From Hordeum vulgare subsp. vulgare (Eukaryota > Streptophyta > Magnoliopsida > Poales > Poaceae): a stretch of 64,000 nucleotides of DNA. Positions 1-11,262 of this stretch are shown piece after piece. A program made the position numbers and the translations under genes. The notes under the pieces are model-generated. The model had not been told where the DNA came from. It did not search any database and saw only the letters and a list, made by a program, of their open reading frames with translations. The stretch's first letter is position 1, and the number at the start of each line of letters is the position of its first letter. The stretch is taken from assembly GCF_904849725.1 (NCBI RefSeq), contig NC_058520.1, forward strand, positions 322,597,186 to 322,661,185, given 5' to 3'.

Positions 1-529
1 GTCGTACTTTCCATCCAAGGCTCTAAGGATCTTCTTGATGATGAATTTGTCGATCATCTCTTTGCTTCCTAAGACGGCAATCTCATTTGTGATGAGAGCA
101 AGCCTATAGTACATTCACCGACTCTTTCACCACCTTCATCTTGAACTTGTCAAGTTGACTTTGTAGCACATCCTACTTAGATTCCCTCGTGAATTCGGTA
201 CATTCATGCATATCAACCAAAGTATCCTAAATTTCCTTTGCATTCTGAAGACGACAAATTTTGTTGAACTCTTCGGAGCATAGGCAGTTGAATAAAATGT
301 CGCATGATTGAGCGTTGTATTACAACATCTTCAATTCTTACGCGGTCACTTCACGATCGAGTTCCCTTCCATCACCAAAGAATTCACCTTGCCATCCAAC
401 ACAAACAACAGCTCAAACGGCAAGATTATGACCAAGAATATAGATTATATTTTTATGCTTCCAACTAGCAAAGTTTGTACCATCAAAATATGGACCTCTA
501 TGGTGGTCCTTTCCCTCACTAGATGCCAT
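1..529 (-). pseudogene. Ty1-copia gag fragment (N-terminal part)
   Basis: Read on the minus strand, an ATG at 529-527 opens a gag-like stretch with the motif FDGTNFASWKHKN near its start and ALDGKYD near the window edge. Both are typical of plant copia gag (UBN2 / Retrotran_gag_2 type), the nucleocapsid precursor that packages element RNA. Several in-frame stops and shifts break it, so no long ORF survives. It lies just downstream of the primer site and LTR of the same element (569-2057), the expected order LTR, primer site, gag. The rest of the element lies left of the window. Assignment to copia is good; the family is not determined. Confidence 0.7.
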
Positions 530-568
530 ACTCTCCTAGGTTGTTAAATCAATGCAATAGAGGCCATA

Positions 569-580
569 GCTCTGATACCA
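569..580 (-). other. Primer binding site of the left copia element
   Basis: The minus strand reads TGGTATCAGAGC, the sequence complementary to the 3' end of initiator methionine tRNA that primes minus-strand synthesis in plant copia elements. It lies two bases from the CA end of the LTR at 583, the usual spacing. Confidence 0.9.
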
Positions 581-582
581 CT

Positions 583-2057
583 TGTAGGATTCGAAGTATG
601 TCTAGAGGGGGTGATTAGACCACTTGACCAAATAAAAACTTAACCTTTTCACAATTTTAGCTGAGGGCAAGTTTTCAAAATTGTAGCAAGTCAAGCACAT
701 GCTACACATGCAAGTCTAAGAGTATAGTAGTGGAAAGTAAAGACATGCACATGTAAATAGAGGGTAGGTATAGGAAGATCAAGAGCAAATATTGACATGG
801 AGATTTATGGCGTGGTTATGATAGGTGGTGCCATCGTATGTCCATGTTGATGGAGAATTCAACCCATGTAGGGTAACGGCCGCAAGAGTCCATGGAGGGC
901 TCAATCCCTCAATGGCCATGGAGAAGTTACCTTGTATATTTCATCATTTCTTACATCCACGAAGGACTAGCCTCACTCAGGGTAGATCTTCACGAAGTAG
1001 GCGATCTCCTTGCCCTTATGAACTTCTTGGTTCAACTCCACACGAAGTCGTTGGCTCCTAAGCGACACCTAACCAATCTAGGAGACACCACTCTCCAAAA
1101 GGTAATACATGTGGTAGTATGGTGAACTCCTTGCTCTTGTGCTTGAAAAGATAGTCTCCTCGACACTCAATCACTCTCTCACAGATTTGGCTTGGGTAAA
1201 GGAGATTTACTTGGGGAGGCTAGAAATCAAGATTTATATGGTAGGAATAGAATATATTTATCTCAACACATGAGTAGGTAGTTCTCTCTTAGAAAAAATG
1301 GATGGGGAAGTGTTGGTTCGTTCTAAGTGCTTCCTCTATGAATGAGAGGTTGGTGGAGGGTATATATAGGCATCTCCCAAAATCCAACCGTTACAACATT
1401 ATTGCCCAACTCGGTGACACCGAAGTAAAATCTCTGTGGCACCGACTAGTGCAAAATGTGGGAACTTTAGGCTTTTCGGTGAGACCGATATATAAATCTT
1501 TGAGGAGCCGATTTTGGCTGGCCCGGGCAGTTACCAGACTCGATGGGACCGATTTGCAAAACTTGGAAATTCCTATTATAGAAAATGTCTAACCATGGAG
1601 TTGTTTGGTTAGACCGAAACCAAACTTAGTTGTACCGAGATGCTAGGGTTTAGCATAGGTTGTTTCTAGGGTAAAACATGGTGGGTCCTATTTGGAAATA
1701 TTGGTGGCACTGAATTTGACTTTGTTGTTTGGAGAAAATGTTTATGGGATAATTTCATGAGCATTTTTGATGGCTAATCTCTAAGCACTTGAGCAACCAG
1801 ATCATCCTAGTCACCTCATCCCCTTTTAATAGTATTGGCTTTCCTATAGACTCAAATGTGGTTTCTCACGAAATATAAAATGTAGAGTCTTCAAGATTGT
1901 TGCCAATAGATTTTCCTTGCATCCAACATTCCCCACACAATCCTTAGCCAAATCATCATTCAACCTTTCCTCAAATATACTAGATAGAATCATTAGTCCA
2001 ATGACATATATGTTGTTAATAATTACCAAAACCACCTAGGGAGAAGTTGTGTTTTCA
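583..2057 (-). mobile_element. Copia 5' LTR, about 1.47 kb
   Basis: The minus strand starts TGAAAACACAAC at 2057 and ends CCTACA at 583, giving TG...CA termini next to a methionine-tRNA primer site. The start could also be placed at 2059 (TGTGAAAAC). The LTR carries no coding capacity; short frames at 825-1125 and 1302-1592 are chance. Its right edge abuts the interior of a gypsy element, so this copia probably inserted there. The second LTR is outside the window, so no target duplication can be tested. Confidence 0.75.
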
Positions 2058-2362
2058 CACGTGTGCCCCCTAGTGCGTATTAGCCTCCAAAAATTCTTAA
2101 ATATTCCAGAAAAAATAATGTAGAAATTTTGAGACATTCTGTGCACTTTTATTATTGAGTCTTTTTTATTGCACAGATAATTCAAAGAACAGGATAATCA
2201 TGGCATTTTATTTTTTAAAACTAAAAATAATAGAGAGTAAACTATAAGTACACAAGGTTGTGCATCGCATGCCTCTCAAAAAGGATCCTTTAATGATGTT
2301 GATCAAGTCTTATTAAGAAATTGTTTTTGATTGACATGAAACCGAACAATTTTCATATAACA
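2058..2362 (-). other. Non-coding part of a gypsy interior downstream of the protease
   Basis: This stretch follows the protease remnant on the minus strand and has no frame longer than chance. It is AT-rich and contains no reverse transcriptase motif. In related Triticeae gypsy elements without pol, non-coding sequence follows gag-protease, and this fits that pattern. It ends abruptly at the copia LTR at 2057. Confidence 0.5.
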
Positions 2363-2880
2363 CTAAGTTACCTCAATGGGGATTTGCATATCCCCAACAA
2401 TAAGAATATCACATTTCATTTTGGCTGTAGGAAGAGGAAATTTAAATCCTCCAACAGTAATTGCGGCCACTTGCTCAATGGTATTAATACTATTTACCGA
2501 ATCTTGTTTCTTCAGAAAGTGCATTATATGTTGTTTCCCATTGACGTGAAAAGTAACTTTGCTTTTGTTGTAATCAATCAACGCCCCTGCAGTATTTAGA
2601 AAGGCTCTACCAAGGATAATTGACATGTTGTCATCCTCGGGAATATAAGGAATAACAATGTCTATTAATATAGTAACGTTTGCAACCGCAACACGGACAT
2701 CCTCACAAATTCCAATAGGTAGAGCAGTCGATTTATCAGTCATTTGCAAATATTTTTAATATGTATAAGCTTATTAAAATCAAGTTTTCTTTATAAAGAT
2801 AAAGGCATAACACTAACATCGACTCCTAAATCACATAAGGCAGTTTTAACATACCTTTATTTAATGGAGCAAGGTATTGT
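2363..2880 (-). pseudogene. Gypsy retropepsin-like aspartic protease remnant
   Basis: The minus-strand frame 2749-2363 reads through a domain with the motifs PEDDNMSIILGRAFLNTAGA and VTFHVNGK, typical of the C-terminal half of retroviral-type aspartic proteases in Athila-lineage plant gypsy elements. Upstream in another frame (about 2850-2790) the catalytic stretch appears as CDLGVDVS, with the Asp codon at 2832-2830. A stop and at least one frameshift separate it from the rest. The enzyme would cleave Gag or Gag-Pol during particle maturation. It follows the gag remnant in the normal order. The element has no visible reverse transcriptase before it is cut by the copia LTR at 2057. Confidence 0.75.
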
Positions 2881-2969
2881 GGGTATACCAGGATCTCCCA
2901 ACTTCTTAGGCACTCCACCATCAAAATAATAATTATCAATCATGGTAGAAATTTCAGTTTCGAGTATCT

Positions 2970-5042
2970 TTATTTTTTGGTGATAATATATTTCATACAC
3001 TTAGCATATGGAGCCATCTTCAAAATATCAGTCAAACGGGTGCGCAAAAAGATATATGTAATCATTTCCGCAAAGCGTTCAAAATCCTCCTCATCCTTAC
3101 TCCTTGAAGGATTACGAGGGAATGTCATGGGTTTCTGAACCCATGGCTCTATTACTCTGCCATGTTTTCTAGCAGCAAAGTCCCTCTTATCATAACATTT
3201 ATTTTTTGGGATGTGTGTTATCAAGATCTTTAGTAAGTTCTGTTTCAACATCATTATCATTTTATTTATAATTACTTGTTCGAGCATCTATGTGAACATC
3301 ATTATTTTCATTATCATTATCACTAGGTGAATGTTCACTACCAGGTTGTGTCTCAGCATCACAAATAGAAATATCATTATGATTCTCAGTAGGTTTTTTA
3401 CTAACAGGTTCACTAGTAGCATGCAATGTGCTATCATTTTTCTTTTTCCTTTTCTTTTGAGATGGACTAGGTGCATAATTGTTAATTCTATGAGAATATT
3501 GTTCCATTCTTTTAGTGTGTCCTTCAGGATAAAGATGTTCCTGGGTCATTCTAACAACATGATCATTCATGTTATCATTCATTCGAGCAAGGAAATCATT
3601 TTGTGACTTGGCAATTTGTTCAAGTTGAGTGTGAACCATGGAAGCATGTTCACTTACACCTTTAACATCATTAGCAATTCTAAACATGAAGTCACTCAAG
3701 CGATCAATCATCATAGCATTTCATTGTAATTGATCTTTAACATAACTATTAAAATGTTTTTGCTTAACAATGTAATTACCAAACTTATCCATGCATTGGC
3801 TAGGAGTTTAATTGTAAGGTATATCACTTTCAGAAAATCTACAGAGAGAATTTACCTCTACTACACGTGTAGGGATATCTAGTCCATGTACTTCCTCAAC
3901 AGGTGGTAAATTCTTGACATCTTTAGATTTAATACCTTTCTCTTTCATAGTTCTCTTGGCTTCTTGCATATCTTCTCCACTGAGGAATAGACTACCTCTC
4001 TTCTTTTAAATAGAATCTAGTGGTTCGGGAAGTGTCCAATCATCCACATTTTTCAATATATTATTCAATAGTTCTTCAGGTTGTCCAATAGTTTGTTCCC
4101 TGAAAACACAACTAGCCCAACTATCTAGGTAATCCCTAGAAGTATCAGTTAGTCCATTATAAAAGATATCAAGTATTTTATTTTTCTTAAGAGAATGATC
4201 ATGCAAAGATTTAAGTAGATAGACAAGCCTCGCCCAAGATTGAGGGAGATTCTCTTCTTCAATTTGCACAAAGATAATTATTTCCTCTGAAGCAACTTGT
4301 TTCTTATGAGCAGGAAAATATTTTTTGGAGAAGTAATGAATCATATCCTAGGGACTACGCATACAACCAGGAGCAAGAGTAAGAAACCAATTCCTAACAT
4401 CACCTTCTAGTGAGTAAGGAAGAAAACTTAAGTATGTAGAAGTAGCGAATATTTTCCTCATGAGAAAATAAGGTGGCAATATCATGAAATTTAGTAAGGT
4501 GTTCCTTAACAGTTTCAGTTTCATAACCATGAAAAGGATCATATTCTACTAAGGTAATTAACTCAAGATCAACATAGAACTTATAATCCTTATCAATAAC
4601 ACATAGGATAAGTAGCAAATTCAGGATCATGTTTCATTTTCTCCATCATAGATTTTTCTTTCAGTTTACATAGCAAATTTTTGAAATCATCTATATCATT
4701 GCAAGAAAGAAAGTCTCTAGATATCTACCCATCCTTAACATAACCTTCAAGTACATCACACACATCATATCTATTAGGAGAGTTAGACATAATAGGTGAA
4801 TAATAGTTTTCATCAGTTTCAGCGTTCTAAATTTTTATAGATCTAGTAATACGAGTCTCAACCAATTCACGAAGTGACACAATTTCAGTTTTATCAAGAA
4901 TAGAAGTAGCATCATCATAAGTTTCATGGAATTCAGATTTAGCATCATCAAGTACTTGCGACATATCAGAACAAACAACAAGTGGTGGTGGCATAAGGTG
5001 ATTCAAAACAGTAGCTGAATCAGAAAAAGAGCTAGATGGCAT
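2970..5042 (-). pseudogene. Gypsy gag remnant (Retrotrans_gag)
   Basis: Consecutive minus-strand frames (5042-4827, 4630-4400, 4542-4348, 4344-4006, 3714-3262, 3287-2970) together make a decayed gag. The Retrotrans_gag core is recognisable: EGDVRNWFLTLAPG in one frame and IHYFSKKYFPAHK followed by FYNGLTDTSRDYLDSWA in the next. The part at 3714-3262 is a hydrophilic region that begins with a helical stretch and ends in a basic KKRKKK cluster and acidic repeats, as in the spacer between gag core and protease in this lineage. The first ATG at 5042 lies shortly after the degenerate primer site. Multiple frameshifts and stops mean it is not functional. Confidence 0.8.
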
Positions 5043-5119
5043 CCCTTACCTCCCCTCGTCTTATAGGGTATGATCTTGGTTATGGTATCTTTTAGATTCT
5101 TCATAGTGACAGTTGGATA

Positions 5120-5141
5120 TCCCCAAGACAACGGCATCACC
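5120..5141 (-). other. Degenerate gypsy primer binding site
   Basis: The minus strand reads GGTGATGCCGTTGTCTTGGGGA, an evident mutated form of the Athila-type site TGGCGCCGTTGCCGGGGA, which occurs intact in another element of this window at 47551. It sits about 10 bases after the LTR end at 5151, as expected. Confidence 0.65.
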
Positions 5142-5609
5142 GAATAGTCTTGATAACCCACAAGTGTAGGGTATCGCAACAGTCTTCAAGGGTAGTATTA
5201 CACCCGATTTTATCATTTGATACAAGGGGAGCCAACGAATATTTATTGATCTTAGCAGTTGAGTTGTCAATTCAAACACACCTTGGATATCTCTATGTAT
5301 CAGCAGATTTAGTATCACAGAAAATAGTAGTAGTAATGGTAACAGTAACAACAACAATTTTGTAGTGATTGTAACAACAGTAGCAGCAATAGTAACTTAA
5401 GAAGATTCAATATATGAAAAAAGTAGGCATTTGAATTGGTGATGGATAAGTATATTGGAAAACATTCTTGATGTAACAATTAGAAACTAGAGAGACAAAG
5501 AACTAGCTCCAATTCACCAATGTAATGTAGGCATGTATTCGATATATAGTCATATGTGCTTATAATAAGAACTTGCATGACATCTTTTGTCCTGCCCACC
5601 TGTGGAAGC

Positions 5610-5614
5610 AGGGT
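5610..5614. repeat. Target site duplication, left copy of the solo LTR
   Basis: The bases agggt here match ggggt at 6954-6958 in four of five positions and bracket the solo LTR exactly. A 5-bp duplication is standard for LTR retrotransposon integrase. Confidence 0.65.
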
Positions 5615-6953
5615 TGATACTTGTGATGACCGTTGTATTTTCCATGAAGAGGAACGGGTTATCACAGCACAATGCGGGTAATTATTTCCCTGAGTTATGA
5701 AACCATAGTTTATCGAACCAATAGGAATATCAACCACAACCGTCTTGAACGGTGCACACAAAAGAACAAATAGCTTGCACCCTACGCGGGCAAGAGAGTT
5801 GTCAATCCCCTTGGTCTCATCATTCACAAGAAAATGAGGTGTGTAGATAATTGTAAAATGAAAAATAAAACAAAAGCAGATAAATGGCAGCAAGGTATTG
5901 GAGGTTTTAGCAATATATTGTGAATAAACATGGGTCCATAGTTTTCCCTAATGGCATCTCTCATGAAAATAACATACGATGGGTAAACAAATCACCGTTG
6001 GGCAATTGATAGAAGAGCAGATAGTTATGCGATTTTCACGACAACGATCATGTAAATATAGTCATCACGTCCATAAACAAATAAGTCGAGTGATGTCTAC
6101 ACCTATTACTATTACTTCACTTCAAGAGCGCTTCTATGCTTGCCTCTCTACGTATTAAGTTCATGACAAAGGAAGTAATGCTTGGAGAAAGATGACATGA
6201 TGTAGACAAAGTAAACTCAACCAATATGAATAAACCCCACCGTTTTATCCTTAGTAGCAGCAACAAAAGATGCAACTTGTCCACTTCTGCTAGTAGGATA
6301 TAGAAACTCGCCAGGTTGAACCTACTACAACGCACTACACGAAAGAGTTACATCATATGGATCAAAGCAAAGATGTGATGGTCATTCTATTGAAGATCAA
6401 AGTGTGAGAGAGAGATTGCCATTTAGGTACTGGCTATGGACCCGTAGGTCTATGGTGAACTACTAACACATCATCACGAGGGAAGCATGGTTGGTGAAGA
6501 AGCCCTCCGTGATCGATCCCCCTTTGGCAGATTGCCGGTACGGAGCTCTAGATGGCCTTCTGTAGGAACAAAGACTTGCGGCGGCGTAAAAAAAGTTGGG
6601 AACTCCCTCTACGCCACGAGGGGGCCACAAGTCATCAAGGTGCCCCCCTAGGACGCGCCCTGTTGGCTTATGGGGCCCTCGTGCACCCTACTGCCTCCTT
6701 CCGATGCTCCATGGTCTTGTTTTGGTCTGGAAAAATACACAAAAAGTTTCAGCTCAATTGGTCTTCGTTTGGTACTCAAAACCTGAAAAGTGGAAAAACA
6801 CGCAGAACACAGCAACTGGCACTGGGCACTAGGTCAAAAGGTTAGTGCTCAAAAATAATATAAATTGGTAGCTAAGTACATAAAAAGTGTTCTAAAATGA
6901 TAACATAATAGCTTGGAACAATCAAAAATCACGGATTCGTTAGAGACGTGCCA
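5615..6953 (-). mobile_element. Solo LTR of a Sabrina-like gypsy element
   Basis: This 1,339-bp segment is an LTR without interior: on the minus strand it starts TGGCACGTCTCTAACG at 6953 and ends CAAGTATCA at 5615. It resembles, along its length, the LTR pair at 9255-47539 and 50845-52395, for example the TTTATTCATATTGGTTGAG and GCCCAAC-GTGATTTGTTTACCC blocks. It is flanked by agggt (5610-5614) and ggggt (6954-6958), a 5-bp target duplication with one mismatch. Solo LTRs arise by recombination between the two LTRs of one element. The start would normally be TGATACGTC, so the first bases have mutated. Confidence 0.8.
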
Positions 6954-7540
6954 GGGGTCCATAAGGAAACTAAGGTATATTAAGGCCTCCTTTTAATAGA
7001 GAAACAAAGCATTAACACATAGTGAATACATGAACTCCTCAAACTACGGTAATCACCGGAAAGAATCCCAATTATTGTCACCTTGGGGTATGTGGATCAT
7101 GACATTTCATAGGTGCGTATAACTTGCAAGATAAGATCCAAAACACTCTCATATTCATGGAAAAATAAAAGGTTCATATCTAAAATCATGCCACTCGGGC
7201 CCTAGTGACAAGCATTAAGCATAGCAAAGTCATAGCAACATCAATCTCAAAACATAGTGGATACTAGGGATCAAGCTCTATCAAAATAACTCGATTACAT
7301 GATAAATCTCATCCAACCCCATCACCGTCCAGCAAGCCTATAAAGGAATTACTCAATCCTAATGGTGACCATCATGAAGGTTTGATGGAGAAGGGTTGGT
7401 GACAATGACCGTGATGGATCCCCTCTCCGGAGCTCCAAATGGACGCCAGATCATCCCTCCCGACGAAGAACACGAGGTGGCGGCGGCTTCATCTTGTAAA
7501 ACACAGTGAAATCTTCTCTTATGTTTTTTCTCCAAAAATA

Positions 7541-7550
7541 GGAATTTATA
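7541..7550 (-). promoter_or_regulatory. Putative TATA box in the gypsy LTR
   Basis: The minus strand has TATAAATTCC about 320 bases inside the LTR start, upstream of a GC-rich stretch that would be the transcribed R region. The placement is what is expected for an LTR promoter; activity is inferred. Confidence 0.4.
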
Positions 7551-7866
7551 GGACTATAATTGGGTTCGGCGGAGCCACGAGGTGGCCCCAAACCATCAGG
7601 GCACGCCTAGGAGGGTGGCCACGCTCTGTTGGCTTGGCAGCAACACGGGCCCCCCTTCGGTGGGTCTTTCCTCCAATAATGTTTGTATATTCTAGAGAAA
7701 TTCTCCAAAAAGTTTCATCAAATGTCGAGAACTTCTATTTATGAACAAAAACAACACCATGGTAGTTCTGTTGATAACAATGTCAACCCGGATTAGTTTC
7801 ATTCAAATTAGAGTCCAAAACTAGAGCAAAAGTGTTTGGAAAAGTAGATACGTTGAAGACGTATCA

Positions 7867-8690
7867 GTGGGCACCGAGGCGGCGTCCTCAGAGCCCCTCT
7901 CCCTCGTGGCGTCGTCCTTCTCATCAAGACCTTTGGTGAGTTGTTGTCAAGCCAACCTCAATCCTCATAGCATGGCGGCGCTGCTAGGCGACAGCAAAGA
8001 AGGCCACGTCATGCTTCATCTCCATGGAAATGTCTCCCATTGAGCTTTGCACATGCAGTCACGTCGGATGCGGTGCAAGGGAGAAGGATGGGGCAAAACT
8101 TGTGTTGCTACATGGAGTTAGCCAATGTGGCTGCCTTTAAATAGCATATTTCGGTGAGGCAACGCGTCAATGCATGACGCTAGAGAGGGTTTATCGGTTG
8201 GCGAGACGGCTTAATGGCGGTATACGGACGAACGGGGCATTGAACTCATGGCAGGTTTCTATCTCGTCCTGTCTAGTAATGTGTCGCCAACATTTAATAG
8301 GTTCGGTCACGGGGAACGCATCGCGAGCGACGCCCTATATTGACATGTCATGTCAATGGTGGAGGCACACAGAGGTTGTGTCTGCCCTGAGCTGACTTCA
8401 ATGTGGAGCGGCATGCTCTAAAGCAGCATGAATGCGGGCAGGTGGCACCGAGCGGGAATGCATGCAGGGAGGATGGGGTTTGGGTAGTCTAGGATGGTCA
8501 GCAGCGGGAATTGGTGCTTTCCGGACACCCGCAAAGCCCCCCATGATTTTCTCTAGTTTTCATGAGAAATTGCATCTGCACTAAAACATGCCCACGTTGT
8601 ATGGCTTCTACGGTCCGGACAACGTGATCCGGACATATGTAGACGGCTTGTAGGTCACTGTTGAAGATGCCCTAACACCTCAAACTAGAA
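7867..8690. other. Unassigned GC-richer segment, possibly a decayed repeat
   Basis: No frame longer than 73 residues and no domain is visible. The minus strand reads GGGCATCTTCAACAGTGACC near 8680 and later has a TTTAAA box near 8140, followed by a GC-rich stretch. This arrangement resembles a frequent Triticeae repeat or promoter-like sequence known to me only loosely. It is the flank into which the gypsy element at 5151-7866 inserted. Confidence 0.3.
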
Positions 8691-9254
8691 AATCGAGGAT
8701 TTTAATTTTTGAAGAAGGGCTACAGATATATAATGTTTATCATGTTGAATTGTGTGTGAGTACTGCGAACGCAGTGCCAAACTTTTAATTCTAGCTTAAC
8801 TCACAGTCACGAAGGAAGAGTTAGTTGGCTTTTATCACACATATTTCTCTTTTTTCTCAGTAAGACCCAATATGAATAACAGATTTGTTTATTTTACTCT
8901 TTTCTATATTAATAAAATTAGCATAACTTTTTCCTCTTTCATAAAGAACTAGAGATCATATCGTACACGATACTGTGGAAATTGTTTTGCAATTATTCAA
9001 TAAGATTTGGTTGTATGAAACATTAGTACAGTGATAATATGTAACTAAAACTAAAATATAAATATATATATAAGTTACTGTTTTGCATCATTACTATATA
9101 ATTATAAAATGTTTACATACTATGAGTAGCATACAAGGTGCACATTAAATGGGGTTCTTCTTTATCCATGTTGGCACGATGACTTAGCATAGTTGCATGT
9201 TGAGAGAATTAGAATTAGTGAGACCAATTATTTATGTGTATACTACATGATATG
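8691..9254. other. AT-rich spacer without recognised features
   Basis: About 560 bases of AT-rich sequence with short AT runs (for example 9050-9080). No ORF, terminal repeat or RNA gene is seen. It is the left flank of the gypsy element that starts at 9255. Confidence 0.5.
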
Positions 9255-10199
9255 TGATACGTCTCCAACGTATCTAAATTTTTTATTGTTCCTTGTTGAT
9301 ATATTATCATTCTAGAATACTTTTGGGGTATTTATGTACCTTTTTATATTATTTTTTAGCACTAATCTATTGACCCAGTGCTGAGTGCGAGTTGCAGTTT
9401 TCTTCATGTTTTTCATTTTCTAGGTTTTCCGTACAAAATGGTATCCAATTGCCCTGAAACTTTTTGATGCTTTTTGTGGACCAAAAGCAGGCCAATGAGC
9501 GCCGGAAGAAGGCTGGAAGCCTCACGAGGGGCCCACAAGCTAACAGGGCGCGACCTGGGGGGCACCCTGTTAGCTTGTATATCCCTCATGGCCCTCTCAA
9601 CTCTGTTCTTTGGCTTATATATTCTCATCTACCCTAAAACCATGAGAGGGTGTCCCGAAACACTTTTTACGCCGCCACAAGTCACTGTTACGACGGGAGG
9701 CCATTAGGAGCTCCGTTCCAGCACCCTTTCGGAGGGGGGTCAATGTCGGAGGGCCTCTTCATCAACCGTGCTTCCCTCATGACAATGTGTGACTAGTTCA
9801 TCACAGACCTACGGGGCCATACTCAGTACCTAGATGGCAATCTCTCTCTTTGATCTTCAATACAACGATCATCACATCTTCGCTTTGATCCATAATATGT
9901 AATTCCTTTTGTGCAGTGTGTTCGTTGGGATCCGATGAATTGCGGGTTCATGTTTACATTATTCATGATAAATATTTGAGTCTCCTATGAATACTTATAT
10001 GATTCTTCTGTGCATGATTATGGTAGCTTCGTAATTGTCTCCGGTCAATTGAAATAGTTTGAACAACTAGATCGATATTTCTTCGATGAGAGAGGTGCGT
10101 TGTGGTAGGTTCAACCTGGCGAATTTCTATATCCCAGTGACAAAAGGGGACAAGATGCATCATTGTGTTCCTGCTACTAAGGATAAAACGACGGGGTTT
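9255..10199 (+). mobile_element. Gypsy 5' LTR (Sabrina-like), left part
   Basis: It starts TGATACGTCTCCAACG and is collinear with the 3' LTR at 50845-51784. The LTR breaks off at ...GGGGTTT where the CACTA element begins, and resumes at 46933 with ATTCATAT. At the same point the uninterrupted 3' LTR reads GGGGTTTATTCATAT. A TATA-like TATATA is at 9616-9621. The two parts together make about 1.55 kb, the same as the 3' LTR. The five bases before the LTR (atatg) only weakly match those after the 3' LTR (atacc), so the target duplication is not convincing. Confidence 0.9.
9616..9621 (+). promoter_or_regulatory. Putative TATA box in the gypsy 5' LTR
   Basis: TATATA here aligns with TATAAATT at 51201-51208 in the 3' LTR, about 360 bases from the LTR start in both. 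It is the likely LTR promoter element. The CACTA insertion downstream at 10200 would separate it from the element interior. Confidence 0.4.
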
Positions 10200-10214
10200 C
10201 ACTACTGGAATTCC
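10200..10214 (+). repeat. Left terminal inverted repeat of the CACTA element
   Basis: CACTACTGGAATTCC pairs with the inverted right end (CACTACAGGAATCAC read from 46929 inward): the first six bases and GGAAT agree. The TNP2 transposase of this class acts on such ends. Confidence 0.9.
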
Positions 10215-10217
10215 TAT

Positions 10218-10404
10218 ATTTGCCGTCTGCCAAATCTTTGCCATCAGCCAGCAGACGGCGAAGAACCTCTTTACTGTGTGTTGGCAAAAAACAAACGGCA
10301 AAGCTATCCCACCCCACCCCTCCTCTCTCCCCATCCCACCCCGGCCCCACCCACCCCTTTGCCGTCTGCCTGACTAGCTTTGCCGTCCGTGGCAGACGGC
10401 AAAG
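10218..10404. repeat. Left subterminal repeats of the CACTA element
   Basis: About six copies of the core TTTGCCGTCTGCC or its inverse GGCAGACGGCAAAG occur at about 10219, 10249, 10294, 10357, 10378 and 10393, some as head-to-head pairs. Such motifs are the known binding sites of the second CACTA protein (TNPA/TNPD type), which brings the ends together. Sequence variants such as TTTGCCGTCCG are present. Confidence 0.8.
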
Positions 10405-10728
10405 GAGATGGACCCCCCAAATGTTAACGGTCGCCGCACGCCCCACCTCTCTCCTCTCTCCCACGCACTCTCTCTCACCGCTCTCCCCTCAGCGCCGCCG
10501 CAGCAGCCCCCGGCCCCCAGCGCCGCCGCCGCCCCACCGCCGCCGCCGCCGACGCCACCCCCACCCCACCTCCCCACCCCACCGCCGCCCTGCGCCCGCC
10601 CCTGCGGCCCTCCTCCTCCTCCCCCCGCCGCCGCCGCCGCCGCTGCCGCCGACGCCACCCCCACCCCACCGCCGCCCTGCACCCTCCTCCACCGCTGCCG
10701 TCCTCCCCCTGCGGCCTTCCTCCCCCTG
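10405..10728 (+). other. GC-rich 5' untranslated exon of the CACTA transposon
   Basis: A strongly C-rich tract with CCGCCG and CCACCC repeats runs up to a splice-donor-like CTG|GTAAGT at 10729. Open frames on both strands here are long only because the base composition excludes stops. The position between the subterminal repeats and the transposase gene, and the donor at its end, suggest a non-coding first exon. No transcription start can be assigned. Confidence 0.45.
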
Positions 10729-10759
10729 GTAAGTTTCTATTTCTTCTTTTTTAATAGTT

Positions 10760-10978
10760 TTTGTTTAATTAGTTCTTACTTTTAGTTTAGTTTTAGTTTC
10801 AGTTTTAGTTTAGGTTTAGTTAGGTTAGTTTCAGTTTTAGTTTAGTTAGTTTCAGTTTTAGTTAGGTTAGTTTCAGATTTAGTTAGGTTAGTTTCAGTTT
10901 TAGTTAGGTTAGTTTCAGTTTTAGTTTAGTTTTAGTTTTAGTTTCAGTTTTAGATTAGGTTTAGTTAGTTTAGGTTTA
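10760..10978 (+). repeat. TTTAGTT-type tandem repeat
   Basis: About 220 bases of irregular repeats built from TTTAGTTTTAG, TTAGGTTAG and TTTCAGTTTTAG. The tract lies at the start of the 5' intron and changes abruptly to a purine tract at its right end. It is not the plant telomere repeat TTTAGGG. Confidence 0.85.
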
Positions 10979-11146
10979 GAAGAAGAAGAAGAAGGAGAAA
11001 GGAGATGAAGAAGAAGGAGAAAGGAGAACAAAAAAATAAGAAGAAGAAGGAAAAGAAGAAGAAGGAAAAGGAAGGGAAGGAGAAGAACCAAGAAGAAGAA
11101 GAAGAAAAATAGGAGAGGAAGAGAAGAATAAGAGGAAAAAAGAAAA

Positions 11147-11177
<31 letters not shown>

Positions 11178-11262
11178 AAGAGAAGAAGAAAACAAGACGA
11201 AGGAAAAGAAGAATAAGAGGAAAAAGAAAAAAGAAAATAAGAAGAAGAAGAAGAAGAATAAA
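10979..11262 (+). repeat. Purine-rich GAA/GGAA tract
   Basis: About 280 bases almost free of pyrimidines on the plus strand, mainly AGAAGAAGAAG with GGAAAAG interruptions. It resembles the purine arm of the satellite unit further right but has no matching pyrimidine arm nearby. Confidence 0.85.

Larger units (their letters stand above)
5151..7866 (-). mobile_element. Gypsy 5' LTR (Fatima-like), split by a solo LTR
   Basis: The minus strand begins TGATACGTCTTCAAC at 7866 and ends GGGTTATCA at 5151 next to the degenerate primer site. Without the foreign segment 5615-6953 and one duplicate of the target site, the LTR is about 1.37 kb. Sequence on both sides of the inserted segment joins into the order I know from Fatima-type Triticeae LTRs: a run of ...AGTTTCC...GGACCCC before and GCTTCCAC...GACAAAAGATGTC after. 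A TATA-like TATAAATTCC lies on the minus strand at 7550-7541. The matching 3' LTR is not in the window. Confidence 0.75.

Noticed and set aside
825..1592. Three short plus-strand frames
   Set aside because: They lie inside the copia LTR 583-2057, opposite to the element's orientation, without any domain.
10177..10785. Several overlapping frames of 64-170 residues rich in Pro, Ala or Gly on both strands
   Set aside because: They lie in a C-rich tract where stops are rare, overlap on both strands and include the subterminal repeats. No homology is visible.
10760..10978. TTTAGTT repeats as an interstitial telomere tract
   Set aside because: The units are TTTAGTTTTAG and TTAGGTTAG, not the plant telomere heptamer TTTAGGG in register.
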